NCBI GenBank assembly: GCA_032718475.1
Contig: JAUCBJ010000326.1
Span: 1 to 64,000 of the forward strand
Reading direction: 5' to 3'
DNA: 64,000 bases
Source of the DNA: Nemertoderma westbladi
Taxonomy: Eukaryota; Xenacoelomorpha; Nemertodermatida; Nemertodermatidae
The position numbers and the translations under genes were made by a program. The notes under the pieces were generated by a model. That model was not told the origin of the DNA and searched no databases. It saw only the letters and a list, made by a program, of their open reading frames with translations. Below, in pieces: positions 46,801 through 57,183 of this stretch; positions within the stretch are counted from its first letter, which is position 1; each line of letters starts with the position of its first letter.

Positions 46801-49800
46801 CGGGAAACGGCTGCCCCCACAGTCCCACACCTCGTGATCAGGACCAGGGTAGCCCGGGAAACGGCTGCCCCCACAGTCCTGCACCTCGTGATCAAGGCCA
46901 GGGTAGCCCGGGAAACTGTTGCCCACACAGTCCCGCACCTTAGTGATCAGGGCCAGGGTTGCCCGGGGAAAGGCTGCCCCCACAGTTCCACACCTTCGTG
47001 ATCAGGGCCAGGGTAGCCCGGGAAACTGTTGCCCCCACAGTCCCGAACCTTCGTGATCAAGGTCAGGGTAGCCCGGGAAACTGTTGCCCACACAGTCCCG
47101 CACCTTAGTGATCAGGACCAGAGTAGCCCGGGAAACTGTTGCCCCCACAGTCCCGCACCTTCGTGATCAGGGCCAGGGTAGCCCGGGAAACTGTTGCCCC
47201 CACAGTCCTGCACCTTCGTGATCAGGGCCAGGGTTGCCCGGGGAAAGGCTGCCCCCACAGTTCCGTACCTTCGTGATCAAGGTCAGGGTAGCCCGGGAAA
47301 CTGTTGCCCACACAGTCCCGCACCTTAGTGATCAGGACCAGAGTAGCCCGGGAAACTGTTGCCCCCACAGTCCCGCACCTTCGTGATCAGGGCCAGGGTA
47401 GCCCGGGAAACTGCTGCCCCCACAGTCCCGCACCTTCGTGATCAGGGCCAGGGTAGCCCGGGAAACTGTTGCCCCCACAGTCCCGAACCTTCGTGATCAA
47501 GGTCAGGGTTGCCCGGGAAACTGTTGCCCACACAGTCCCGAACCTTCGTGATCAAGGTCAGGGTTGCCCGGGAAACTGTTGCCCCCACAGTCCTGCACCT
47601 CGTGATCAGGGCCAGGGTAGCCCGGGAAACTGTTGCCCCCACAGTCCCGAACCTTCGTGATCAAGGTCAGGGTAGCCCGGGAAACTGTTGCCCACACAGT
47701 CCCGCACCTTAGTGATCAGGACCAGAGTAGCCCGGGAAACTGTTGCCCCCACAGTCCCGAGCCTTCGTGATCAAGGTCAGGGTAGCCCGGGAAACTGTTG
47801 CCCACACAGTCCCGCACCTTAGTGATCAGGACCAGAGTAGCCCGGGAAACTGTTGCCCCCACAGTCCTGCACCTCGTGATCAGGGCCAGGGTAGCCCGGG
47901 AAACGGCTGCCCCCACAGTCCCGTACCTCGTGATCAGGGCCAGGGTTGCCCGGGAAACGGCTGCCCCCACAGTCCCACACCTCGTGATCAGGACCAGGGT
48001 AGCCCGGGAAACGGCTGCCCCCACAGTCCTGCACCTCGCGATCAAGGCCAGGGTAGCCCGGGAAACTGTTGCCCACACAGTCCCGCACCTTAGTGATGAG
48101 GGCCAGGGTAGCCCGGGAAACTGTTGCCCACACAGTCCCGCACCTTAGTGATGAGGGCCAGGGTAACCCGGGAAACTGTTGCCCACACAGTCCTGCACCT
48201 CGTGATGAGGGACAGGGTAGCCCGGGAAACTGTTGCCCCCACAGTCCCGAACCTTCGTGATCAAGGTCAGGGTAGCCCGGGAAACGGCTGCCCCCACAGT
48301 CCCACACCTTCGTGATCAGGACCAGGGTAGCCCGGGAAACTGTTGCCCCCACAGTCCCAAACCTTCGTGATCAAGGTCAGGGTAGCCCGGGAAACTGTTG
48401 CCCACACAATCCCGCACCTTAGTGATGAGGGCCAGGGTAGCCCGGGAAACTGTTGCCCACACAGTCCTGCACCTCGTGATGAGGGACAGGGTAGCCCGGG
48501 AAACTGTTGCCCCCACAGTCCCGAACCTTCGTGATCAAGGTCAGGGTAGCCCGGGAAACGGCTGCCCCCACAGTCCCACACCTTCGTGATCAGGACCAGG
48601 GTAGCCCGGGAAACTGTTGCCCCCACAGTCCCGAACCTTCGTGATCAAGGTCAGGGTAGCCCGGGTAACTGTTGCCCACACAGTCCCGCACCTTAGTGAT
48701 GAGGGCCAGGGTAGCCCGGGAAACTGTTGCCCCCACAGTCCCACACCTTCGTGATCAGGACCAGGGTAGCCCGGGAAACTGTTGCCCCCACAGTCCCGAA
48801 CCTTCGTGATCAAGGTCAGGGTAGCCCGGGAAACTGTTGCCCACACAGTCCCGCACCTTAGTGATCAGGACCAGAGTAGCCCGGGAAAATGTTGCCCCCA
48901 CAGTCCCGCACCTTCGTGATCAGGGCCAGGGTAGCCCGGGAAACTGTTGCCCCCACAGTCCTGCACCTTCGTGATCAGGGCCAGGGTTGCCCGGGGAAAG
49001 GCTGCCCCCACAGTTCCACACCTTCGTGATCAGGGCCAGGGTAGCCCGGGAAACTGTTGCCCCCACAGTCCCGAACCTTCGTGATCAAGGTCAGGGTTGC
49101 CCGGGAAACTGTTGCCCACACAGTCCCGAACCTTCGTGATCAAGGTCAGGGTTGCCCGGGAAACTGTTGCCCCCACAGTCCTGCACCTCGTGATCAGGGC
49201 CAGGGTAGCCCGGGAAACTGTTGCCCACACAGTCCCGAACCTTCGTGATCAAGGTCAGGGTTGCCCGGGAAGCTGTTGCCCACACAGTCCCGCACCTTCG
49301 TGATCAGGGCCAGGGTAGCCCGGGAAACTGTTGCCCACACAGTCCCGAACCTTCGTGATCAAGGTCAGGGTTGCCCGGGAAACTGTTGCCCACACAGTCC
49401 CGCACCTTCGTGATCAGGGCCAGGGTAGCCCGGGAAACTGTTGCCCACACAGTCCCGAACCTTCGTGATCAAGGTCAGGGTTGCCCGGGAAACTGTTGCC
49501 CACACAGTCCCGCACCTTAGTGATCAGGACCAGAGTAGCCCGGGAAACTGTTGCCCCCACAGTCCCGCATCTTCGTGATCAGGGCCAGGGTAGCCCGGGA
49601 AACTGTTGCCCCCACAGTCCTGCACCTTCGTGATCAGGGCCAGGGTTGCCCGGGGAAAGGCTGCCCCCACAGTTCCACACCTTCGTGATCAGAGCCAGGG
49701 TAGCCCGGGAAACTGCTGCCCCCACAGTCCCGCACCTTCGTGATCAGGGCCAGGGTTGCCCGGGGAAAGGCTGCCCCCAAGGTCCCGCACCTTCGTGATC

Positions 49801-51488
49801 AGGGCCAGGGTAGCCCGGGAAACAGCAGCCCCCACAGTCCTGCACCTTCGTGATCAGGGCCAGGGTAGCCCGGGAAACGGCTGCCCCCACAGTCCCGTAC
49901 CTCGTGATCAGGGCCAGGGTTGCCCGGGAAACGGCTGCCCCCACAGTCCCACACCTCGTGATCAGGACCAGGGTAGCCCGGGAAACGGCTGCCCCCACAG
50001 TCCTGCACCTCGTGATCAAGGCCAGGGTAGCCCGGGAAACTGTTGCCCACACAGTCCCGCACCTTAGTGATGAGGGCCAGGGTAGCCCGGGAAACTGTTG
50101 CCCACACAGTCCCGCACCTTAGTGATGAGGGCCAGGGTAACCCGGGAAACTGTTGCCCACACAGTCCTGCACCTCGTGATGAGGGATAGGGTAGCCCGGG
50201 AAACTGTTGCCCCCACAGTCCCGAACCTTCGTGATCAAGGTCAGGGTAGCCCAGGAAACTGTTGCCCACACAGTCCCGCACCTTAGTGATCAGGACCAGA
50301 GTAGCCCGGGAAACTGTTGCCCCCACAGTCCCGCACCTTCGTGATCAGGGCCAGGGTAGCCCGGGAAACTGTTGCCCACACAGTCCCGCACCTTAGTGAT
50401 GAGGGCCAGGGTAACCCGGGAAACTGTTGCCCACACAATCCTGCACCTCGTGATCAGGACCAGGGTAGCCCGGGAAACTGTTGCCCCCACAGTCCCGAAC
50501 CTTCGTGATCAAGGTCAGGGTAGCCCAGGAAACTGTTGCCCACACAGTCCCGCACCTTAGTGATCAGGACCAGAGTAGCCCGGGAAACTGTTGCCCCCAC
50601 AGTCCCGCACCTTCGTGATCAGGGCCAGGGTAGCCCGGGAAACTGTTGCCCCCACAGTCCTGCACCTTCGTGATCAGGGCCAGGGTTGCCCGGGGAAAGG
50701 CTGCCCCCACAGTTCCACACCTTCGTGATCAGGGCCAGGGTAGCCCGGGAAACTGTTGCCCCCACAGTCCCGAACCTTCGTGATCAAGGTCAGGGTTGCC
50801 CGGGTAACTGTTGCCCATACAGTCCCGCACCTTCGTGATCAGGGCCAGGGTAGCCCGGGAAACTGTTGCCCACACAGTCCCGCACCTTAGTGATCAGGAC
50901 CAGGGTAGCCCGTGAAACAGCAGCCCCCATAGTCCTGCACCTTCGTGATCAGGGCCAGGGTTGACTGGGGAAAGGCTGCCACCGCAGTCCCGCACATTCG
51001 TGGTCAGGGGCCTGGACAGCCCGGGAAACAGCAGCCCCCACAGTCCTGCACCTCGTGATCAGGGTTAGGGTAGCTCGGGAAACGTTTGCCCCCACGCTCC
51101 CGGAAACTGCTGCCCCCACAGTCCTGCACCTCGTGATCAGGGTCAGGGTAGCCCGGGAAACCGTTGCCCCCACAGTCCTGCACCTCGTGATCAGGGTCAG
51201 GGTAGCCCGGGAAAAGGCTGCCCCCACAGTCCCCCAACTTCGTGATCAGGGCCAGGGTAGCCCGGGGTACGGCTGCCCCCACAGTCCTGCACCTCGTGAT
51301 CAGGGCCAGGGCACCTCCTGATCAGGGTCAGAGTAGCCCGGGAAAAGGCTGCCCCCGCAGTCCCCCAACTTCGTGATCAGGGCCAGGGTAGGCCGGGAAA
51401 CGGCTGCCCCCACTGACCTGCACCTCGAGATCAGGGCCAGGGTTGCCCGGGGAACGGCTGCCCCCACAGTCCTGCACCTCGTGATCAG

Positions 51489-51600
51489 TGATATCTATGT
51501 TAAAACTAGCAATCAATTATTGTTACAAGAAAAACAAATTAGTGAATAACGATGATAAAATAAGCTGTAAAAGGATGTAGAGTTTTAATTCGCACTTCAT
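51489..51600 (-). other. Short gap between egh stop codon and satellite
   Basis: Only about 110 bp separate the stop codon from the array. No AATAAA is visible on the minus strand here; ATTAAA (51583-51588 in complement) is the only near-canonical signal. The egh 3'UTR may therefore be very short or extend into satellite DNA. Confidence 0.45.
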
Positions 51601-52956
51601 CTATACTTTTTTTACAATGTAAAATTTATTATGTCCCGTCAAAGTTGCAAAAACTATCGCAATTGTCTGCAAACAGAAATCTAGTGGGATGACACACAGA
51701 GACCCAATCACTACAAGCAGATATGTAAATATACTTGTCTTATTCTTTCGTAGGGAGAGCGATTTTATGGCACCGAAAATGTACATATAAACATAAATAC
51801 CAGTAACAAAAGAAGCTGTACATAATAGTTCGGGTCCAAGGACTTGAGGATAAATTACCCGCAGGCAAGTGGATATAGGAAATGTTACCCAAGAATAATA
51901 AAATATCCCGAAAAAAAACTTGTATGGAAGTGAAATATCCTTGTTGTGTAATACCAAAAACATTCCTTGTATCCAGCGTATTCGTTGTTTAATAAAATCC
52001 CAGACGTTTAGAACCGGAACATCCATCAATTCGCCTTCAATAAAACCGAACGAGAACCCTTTAGAAAAAGCGGTCATAGCGAAATATGTATCTTCTGTTA
52101 TGCATCCATCGGGACCGGTGTCAAAACTAACTTTTAGTTCACTACTAACTCGGGCAACAATAAAAGAACCGGAGAAATGAAATAACGGCTTATGGAAACA
52201 GTTAAATTGAAAACGATGAGCACCCATAGCAAAAGCAACTCGATGCATCTCTAATAAGGCCCAAAGCCAATTATTAACCCTGTTATTAGCAAAAGTTATA
52301 AGTCCTTGACCGAAATCGTATGCTCCATCTCTGATAAAATTAGTAATACCTATAACTGCCGATTCCGTTAACACTGAATCCTCATCTAAATGAACAATCC
52401 AATTATCACCTTGAAGTCTGTTAATATTATCTTCCAAACAATACTGGAGATTTCGAGCTTTAAACCTCGTCTTTCTCTTTGTTTCATAGGAAGACGGAAC
52501 TATAATTTCACGCAGTAGTGGATTCTTAGGTAGATTTAATGGTTTCTCTGTTACAATCTCAACTATAAATTTATCCAAACCCAGTCGAAGACATGTGTTC
52601 ATGTGGCGATGGAAATTCCGCTGTATCAAATCCCGATAATCTCCACGCGTCACGACCCGAATACAAAAGAACGGAACCGACGAAATGGGGTGTCGTATTA
52701 CAGGTTCTTCCGGAAAAGTATCAAAAAACACCAAGCCACAGAAAATTGATACGCTTAGTGGTAGCGGGAGAAAGGTGAAGAATACTTGAGCATAGTAGAG
52801 GAACAAGGCTAGTGGGGATCCCTGATCCAACCAAGTATTAAAATATTCGTGATGGGAATCTTCCCCATAGCTGACAACACCACATGCTATCTGAACGACG
52901 AAAAGAAAAGCTAACAAGGATGATACGTGAATTAAATGTTTCAAAGGAACTTCCAT
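51601..52956 (-). CDS. egh: Egghead-type beta-1,4-mannosyltransferase
   Basis: A 451-residue family 2 glycosyltransferase resembling Drosophila egghead and C. elegans BRE-3. Those enzymes add mannose from GDP-mannose to glucosylceramide to make the mannosyl-glucosylceramide core of invertebrate glycosphingolipids. Membrane segments are at about 8-28 and 50-78, then a catalytic domain with DED (191-193, the metal/nucleotide-sugar site), TED (288-290, probable catalytic base) and QRIRW (324-328, the QxxRW acceptor motif). Further hydrophobic segments lie near 345-368, 375-398 and 408-438. Length and domain order match the family. The frame is intact, in one exon, starting at the first ATG of the frame. 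The substrate is inferred from the family. An intronless retrocopy is possible, but no poly(A) remnant was seen. Confidence 0.93.
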   Translation of the reverse strand: MEVPLKHLIHVSSLLAFLFVVQIACGVVSYGEDSHHEYFNTWLDQGSPLALFLYYAQVFFTFLPLPLSVSIFCGLVFFDTFPEEPVIRHPISSVPFFCIRVVTRGDYRDLIQRNFHRHMNTCLRLGLDKFIVEIVTEKPLNLPKNPLLREIIVPSSYETKRKTRFKARNLQYCLEDNINRLQGDNWIVHLDEDSVLTESAVIGITNFIRDGAYDFGQGLITFANNRVNNWLWALLEMHRVAFAMGAHRFQFNCFHKPLFHFSGSFIVARVSSELKVSFDTGPDGCITEDTYFAMTAFSKGFSFGFIEGELMDVPVLNVWDFIKQRIRWIQGMFLVLHNKDISLPYKFFFGIFYYSWVTFPISTCLRVIYPQVLGPELLCTASFVTGIYVYMYIFGAIKSLSLRKNKTSIFTYLLVVIGSLCVIPLDFCLQTIAIVFATLTGHNKFYIVKKV

Positions 52957-54039
52957 TTCAATTTCTTATATTAAATATATAAATGTAATATTAATTTGTT
53001 TTAAATGATGGAAGGATACTTCCTATAGTACACCCACAAGTCCACCAAATTTGTAGGAATGTAGGAATGGTACACCCCAGGAACAAGACTACAAATTATT
53101 CTTTTTCAGAATATTTTACTCTAAATAGCTCCAGCAATATCTTCAAATGAATCCATTCATTAACTTTTCTTTTTGCGATAAACAGTTTTTCTCTTTACCC
53201 ATTCAATGGACTGCCTGTGCTACAGTAGTCCACCGCCTGCTGGTATGGTGTAGTTGTCACTCTCTTTGCTCAACTGGGGGGTCCTTTGCGAGTTACGTTA
53301 TCGTAACGGGTGCTTCAAACCAGCGATCTTCAGAATCTGACTTCTTTCTGCTGGGGGAGTAAAGACAAATTTTGGGTCGTCTCTTGTTATGATGCCAATT
53401 TCTTTAGAATTTCAATGAATAACGAAAAACGCGACTTCTGGATCCGTAAGGAGGATTCTGCATCCCGTCTGTTTAGGGGTAATTTTTTTCTCGAATATAT
53501 TACCTATATAATCTTTTTGATTCGATTCGCCAAAGGGAATGCCTTATCTTGAAGCAACAATTGTATTTATAGTTACAGATGTGAACGAACTTTTTTTATT
53601 ATCCTTTAAAATTTACTATTTTATATACTGGTACATTACCGTAATTCTTCCCATATCTAACAATATTGAAAAATGATCTTCTTTGTTTTGGGTGTCATTG
53701 CGTTTATCACTGCGTTGTCTACTACTGTAGGCTTACTCGGAACACAAACCGAACGTAAATAGTCTATGACATAACATACTTGACATACCGGATAATGGTT
53801 AAATTCCTAGGACTGCATACAGTAGTACTACCTACTACTACTGATTCTGCTCAAATTATTAATAGGTTTATACGTTATCTTTGGTCGTTGCCAAGCAACC
53901 AATGTATGTCAAGGCACGTTAGGAAATTATTAAACATTCAGGGAATTATAGTTATAGTTATTAATATAGTAACAAAATTCACATTGTTGTTACGGAAAAT
54001 TAAATAAAACTTAGTTCATGTAATATTCTGGCTAATATC
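52957..54039. other. Intergenic region upstream of egh
   Basis: Presumed promoter side of egh. Short frames at 53147-53552 and 53780-54007 lack recognisable domains and codon character. No TATA box can be assigned with confidence. Confidence 0.45.
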
Positions 54040-54059
54040 TTTCGATGTAGGTCAAGTGT

Positions 54060-54460
54060 AAAGGCTTTTGCGGATATAACTAGTCATTTTCCCCGCAAAG
54101 TACTCTGTAGGTGTTTTAGCGGACATAAAAAGCCGTTTTTCTTATTGTGTAGGTGTTTTAGTGGACATAAAAAGCCATTTTTCTGTATGTGTACTATAGC
54201 GGACATAACAAGCCATTTTATGCCGCAATACGCCAAAATACTCTTAATACAGTGTGGCTTAGATGACGAAATCTATCAGCTGATTTTGATGTCGATGTGG
54301 AGCTTTCTTAACTCTCTTTGTTCAGCTCACTCGACCAATCAGAGCGATTTTCATTTTATTTGCACAGAAGCCTACGGGAAATTGCGCAATGCATGACGGT
54401 CTTTGTTTTACCTTTTCCTGAGCCCAGAACATAGGCTTTAGAATTATTCTTAGTTTCAGA
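54060..54460 (+). repeat. Dispersed CCAAT-box module, copy B
   Basis: Four short tandem units around GCGGACATAAAAAGCC start near 54072, 54121, 54162 and 54201. About 134 bp later comes CTTTGTT and the 17-bp block CCAATCAGAGCGATTTT (54335-54351). The order and spacing match 560-930 read in reverse complement. Compared with copy A there are more GGACAT units and the spacer sequence is diverged. Confidence 0.55.
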
Positions 54461-55380
54461 CTTTAGCCAAACATTCGACGGCTTTGATTATAGGAACGTA
54501 TAACTGTTATCACGGCACAGCATAGCATATCAGCCCATATCATACTATACATACCTTTCACCACATTATTTTACTGCTATTTCCTGTCAGTTATTAATTG
54601 TTAGAAGTTGATGGATATGTTGTTATATTTGAAGAATATCGATAAATAATCATAAAACCCCAATCTTCTTGATATACTGAAGGTTAGAGAGACCGGTTAC
54701 CTGTAGCAATTGCGACTTACATTATAGTGGTTTTGGAGTGAATTGAATGCTATTTCATAATCCCTACATGTGTCGGTTGCTATTCTCCTTGTATATGATC
54801 AAATTTAGTGAAGGTCGACAGATCAGTGTGCAGCAGTGTGCGGTAGTGTGCATGAGTGTGATAGATAACAAAGCATTTCCTAAAGAATGCGCTTTATACG
54901 AAAATCATTAGCCATCCCGTTGTGTTTAGTGTAAGTCATAACTCTGTTTACATACTTAGAGCGCCACGTCCTAAAGGAACTGTTAATATTTCCCGAAAGT
55001 AAATAATATTTGTCAGAGATTATATATTAACGATCAATCGAATAGTACAGTAAGTCTACACCGCAATAAGGTCAGAGCCTCCGAATCCAGTCTCCCTTAA
55101 CCGTGGGTGATGTAACTAATGTAACTTTATATCTTATATGCAACAAATACTTGTTATAGGCTAAAGTCGATTTATAAACTAGAAGACACCTAAAATTAGC
55201 GGGTTAAACTGCTAAAGGTCTAAAAGCGCGAACATCAAGAATATGCAGAGATAATAAAATATTCCAAATCGATTATATCGTGACAAGGCAGCCGGCCATG
55301 TTGCTGTTTTTAAGTTATATTAGGTTACAGTTATCTTTGTTATATAAAATATAATAAACGTCAGACGCATACTCGATTGT
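54461..55380. other. Non-coding, nothing recognised
   Basis: AT-rich intergenic DNA with a small GTGTGCAGCAGTGTGCGG-type direct repeat near 54825-54860. No gene is supported. Confidence 0.45.
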
Positions 55381-55381
55381 T

Positions 55382-55438
55382 AGGGAAACTGAAAATAGAT
55401 AATTTGAAACTGAAAATTGATAACTGGAAACTGAGAAT
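55382..55438 (+). repeat. Short tandem repeat around GGAAACTGAAAAT
   Basis: Three imperfect units of roughly 20-25 bp (GAAACTGAAAATAGATAA, GAAACTGAAAATTGATAA, GAAACTGAGAATAATT). Confidence 0.6.
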
Positions 55439-55525
55439 AATTATATTATTCAATAGTTACAATTATAATGAACTTCATAGAGTAATTATTTATGATATGT
55501 ATAAATCACACTAAAATCACCACTA

Positions 55526-55732
55526 CTAGGTCGAGCGAACTCGGACAGTGGAAATGAGATCCTTCCAGACTTCCCGATTCTCCATAGTTGTCGCAATTTC
55601 GTTTCTCCCAAGTTCAGTATCCCTTTCAAGTTGATCTATATATGTTATGGCCGGTCGTCCACGACTAACCTTTCCATCACTTGGTTGCCAGAAAAGTAGA
55701 TCTGGTATGAATGACCTCATAATCACGTTATT
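55526..55732 (-). pseudogene. LINE ORF C-terminal tail fragment
   Basis: The minus-strand frame ends with a native-looking stop (TAG at 55526-55528). It reads LLFWQPSDGKVSRGRP, TYIDQLERDTEL and MENREVWKDLISTVRVRST. This W.P..G..SRGRP / D.L.RDT / M..RE.WK..V..VR pattern is a common C-terminal tail of animal LINE polyproteins, comparable to LWQPHGVNKHGGQP...DTGLEDADDL...RELWRCNF in the full-length LINE here. No reverse-transcriptase core lies upstream, so it is a severely 5'-truncated insertion of another family. Confidence 0.7.
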
Positions 55733-56734
55733 TTATTTTCTTCAATCGTAGACTCTATTCACTGATAAATTAATAAAGATAAAGTCAACTTTACTATGGA
55801 TATTCATAATAATTATACGATATGTTGGTATTTTTAAAAATACTACTGTAGCTACTGTACCATTTTTATGAATAGATTAACTACCATTGAAAACACTAGT
55901 TACCATAAAAATTAAACATGTACCGAGTCGGAAATATGTTCCAGAACATAAATCAACAGCCAAGAGAGCTATAAAACAGCTATAAAACAGCTATACAAAG
56001 GCAGAATTATGGTGACACAGGTTACACTAGTACCCCCCCCCCCCCCCCCCCCCTCCCAGTAAAATTTAATAAAATTAATAAGATGGCAAACAACGAAAAG
56101 ATCTAAGTTTTTTATGCCGTTTCTATCTAATTTAATGATGCTCGCAAGGCTTTTGGTGAGGTCAATTGGAATAAGAGTTATCATTCTTACGAATACTGGA
56201 GTATAATTTAAAGTGCCAATCTATCAATCTTATTGAGATGGTCATTTTGCTTAATGTGAAATATAGCTACAGTACATTATTGAAAGAAACCGTAGCAAGT
56301 TTGGTATATTTCTGTACCATAGGATAATACGTAAAATTATATGAATATACTGCAACATATATTTTCTAGAATCCCGTATCAGAGCAATTTCTAAGAAAAG
56401 AGTATAATTATTGGAAAAAATGGTATCATACAACATTTATAGAACATTTTATTAAAATTATACGATTATAATTTTAGATAGTTTCCGTAGCAATATGCGA
56501 AAATTAACAATATACGATATTTCAGTATAGACAGAGGGATTGTACAATTACTATTGCATAGATTCCATAGATGCATATATAATATGCCTTCAATGTGCCC
56601 TAAGTACTGTGAGCCTTTGATTACTTTTATAGTTGGCCGGGCGACTAACAGCGCCGACTCAGGTCAACTAATTGTAGAATTGGCTTCTGGGTGCTGATAG
56701 GCCTGACCCACTGGGTAGTACAATAGTTAAAATG
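55733..56734. other. Intergenic, with C-run and short repeats
   Basis: Holds a triple AGCTATAAAAC-type repeat near 55966-55997 and an uninterrupted C tract at about 56033-56052. No gene is supported. Confidence 0.5.
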
Positions 56735-57183
56735 TACACCATGACCCGTAATATAGTGTTATAGAATTTTGTGTATTTATTAAATAGAATAAATGGCCTG
56801 CAGTGAACAATAATTCTTGCAATCTTTGAACGCCTATTTCTTAGCTGTTTCTCAATGAAATTCAGATATTGCTACATATTTGGAATCCTTGCAACGCAAG
56901 CTTTCTATTGATGTGAAAAAATTACGACTAAAGTGAAGAATGGCAATGATACAGAGGGTGCGATTTCGCAAAAGACACTTTTTTAAAACGCTTATAAATA
57001 AAATTTAAAGGTGAAATCGAAAATTCCGGCTTCATGGTAACAACCACGGTGAGTTGAACTACGTAGTTGTGTTTCAAATTTCAAACAATATGATAAAGAT
57101 TTGTAGAAAAATCTGGTGGGGGGGGGGGGGGGGGGGGGGTCCGAGTCATCAGAAAATGACACTATATTACGGGTCATGGTGTA
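56735..57183. mobile_element. 449-bp MITE with perfect 25-bp terminal inverted repeats
   Basis: The first 25 bases (56735-56759, TACACCATGACCCGTAATAT and so on) are the exact reverse complement of 57159-57183. The outermost bases form TA on each side, so a TA target duplication is possible, as in Tc1/mariner-type or Stowaway-like elements. The interior has no transposase frame and contains a run of about 23 G at about 57117-57139. It is non-autonomous. Superfamily assignment rests only on the possible TA and is uncertain. Confidence 0.82.

Larger units (their letters stand above)
19029..51488 (+). repeat. ~32-kb satellite array of 54/55-bp monomers with higher-order structure
   Basis: The monomer has ordered blocks CCTTCGTGATCAGGGCCAGG, GTAGCCCGGGAAACTGTTGC and CCCCACAGTCCCGCA. 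Units with CCTCGTG are 54 bp and those with CCTTCGTG are 55 bp. A second common variant has ACGGCTGCC for ACTGTTGCC. Removing five LINE inserts leaves about 28.5 kb, roughly 520 monomers. Multi-kilobase segments recur nearly base for base at offsets 3,792, 5,220/5,221, 5,875 and 5,224. The first ~2.5 kb and last ~0.6 kb are more varied and share variants (CCCCCAACTTCGTG) absent from the core. The GC-rich array contrasts with AT-rich flanks. Long frames on both strands result from the 54-bp period. Confidence 0.97.

Noticed and set aside
19029-51488. CRISPR-like repeat array
   Set aside because: Monomers are contiguous with no unique spacers, and the context is eukaryotic.
19044-51516. Dozens of long frames on both strands encoding 18-residue Gly/Pro-rich repeats (SRFPGYPGPDHEVQDCGG-like and RDQGQGSPGNGCPHSP-like)
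   Set aside because: They occur in several frames and on both strands at once. They follow the 54-bp period and break wherever a 55-bp unit occurs. A real repeat protein would keep one frame.
53147-54396. Short frames between egh and the CCAAT module
   Set aside because: No recognisable motifs, and they overlap the dispersed repeat or AT-rich DNA.
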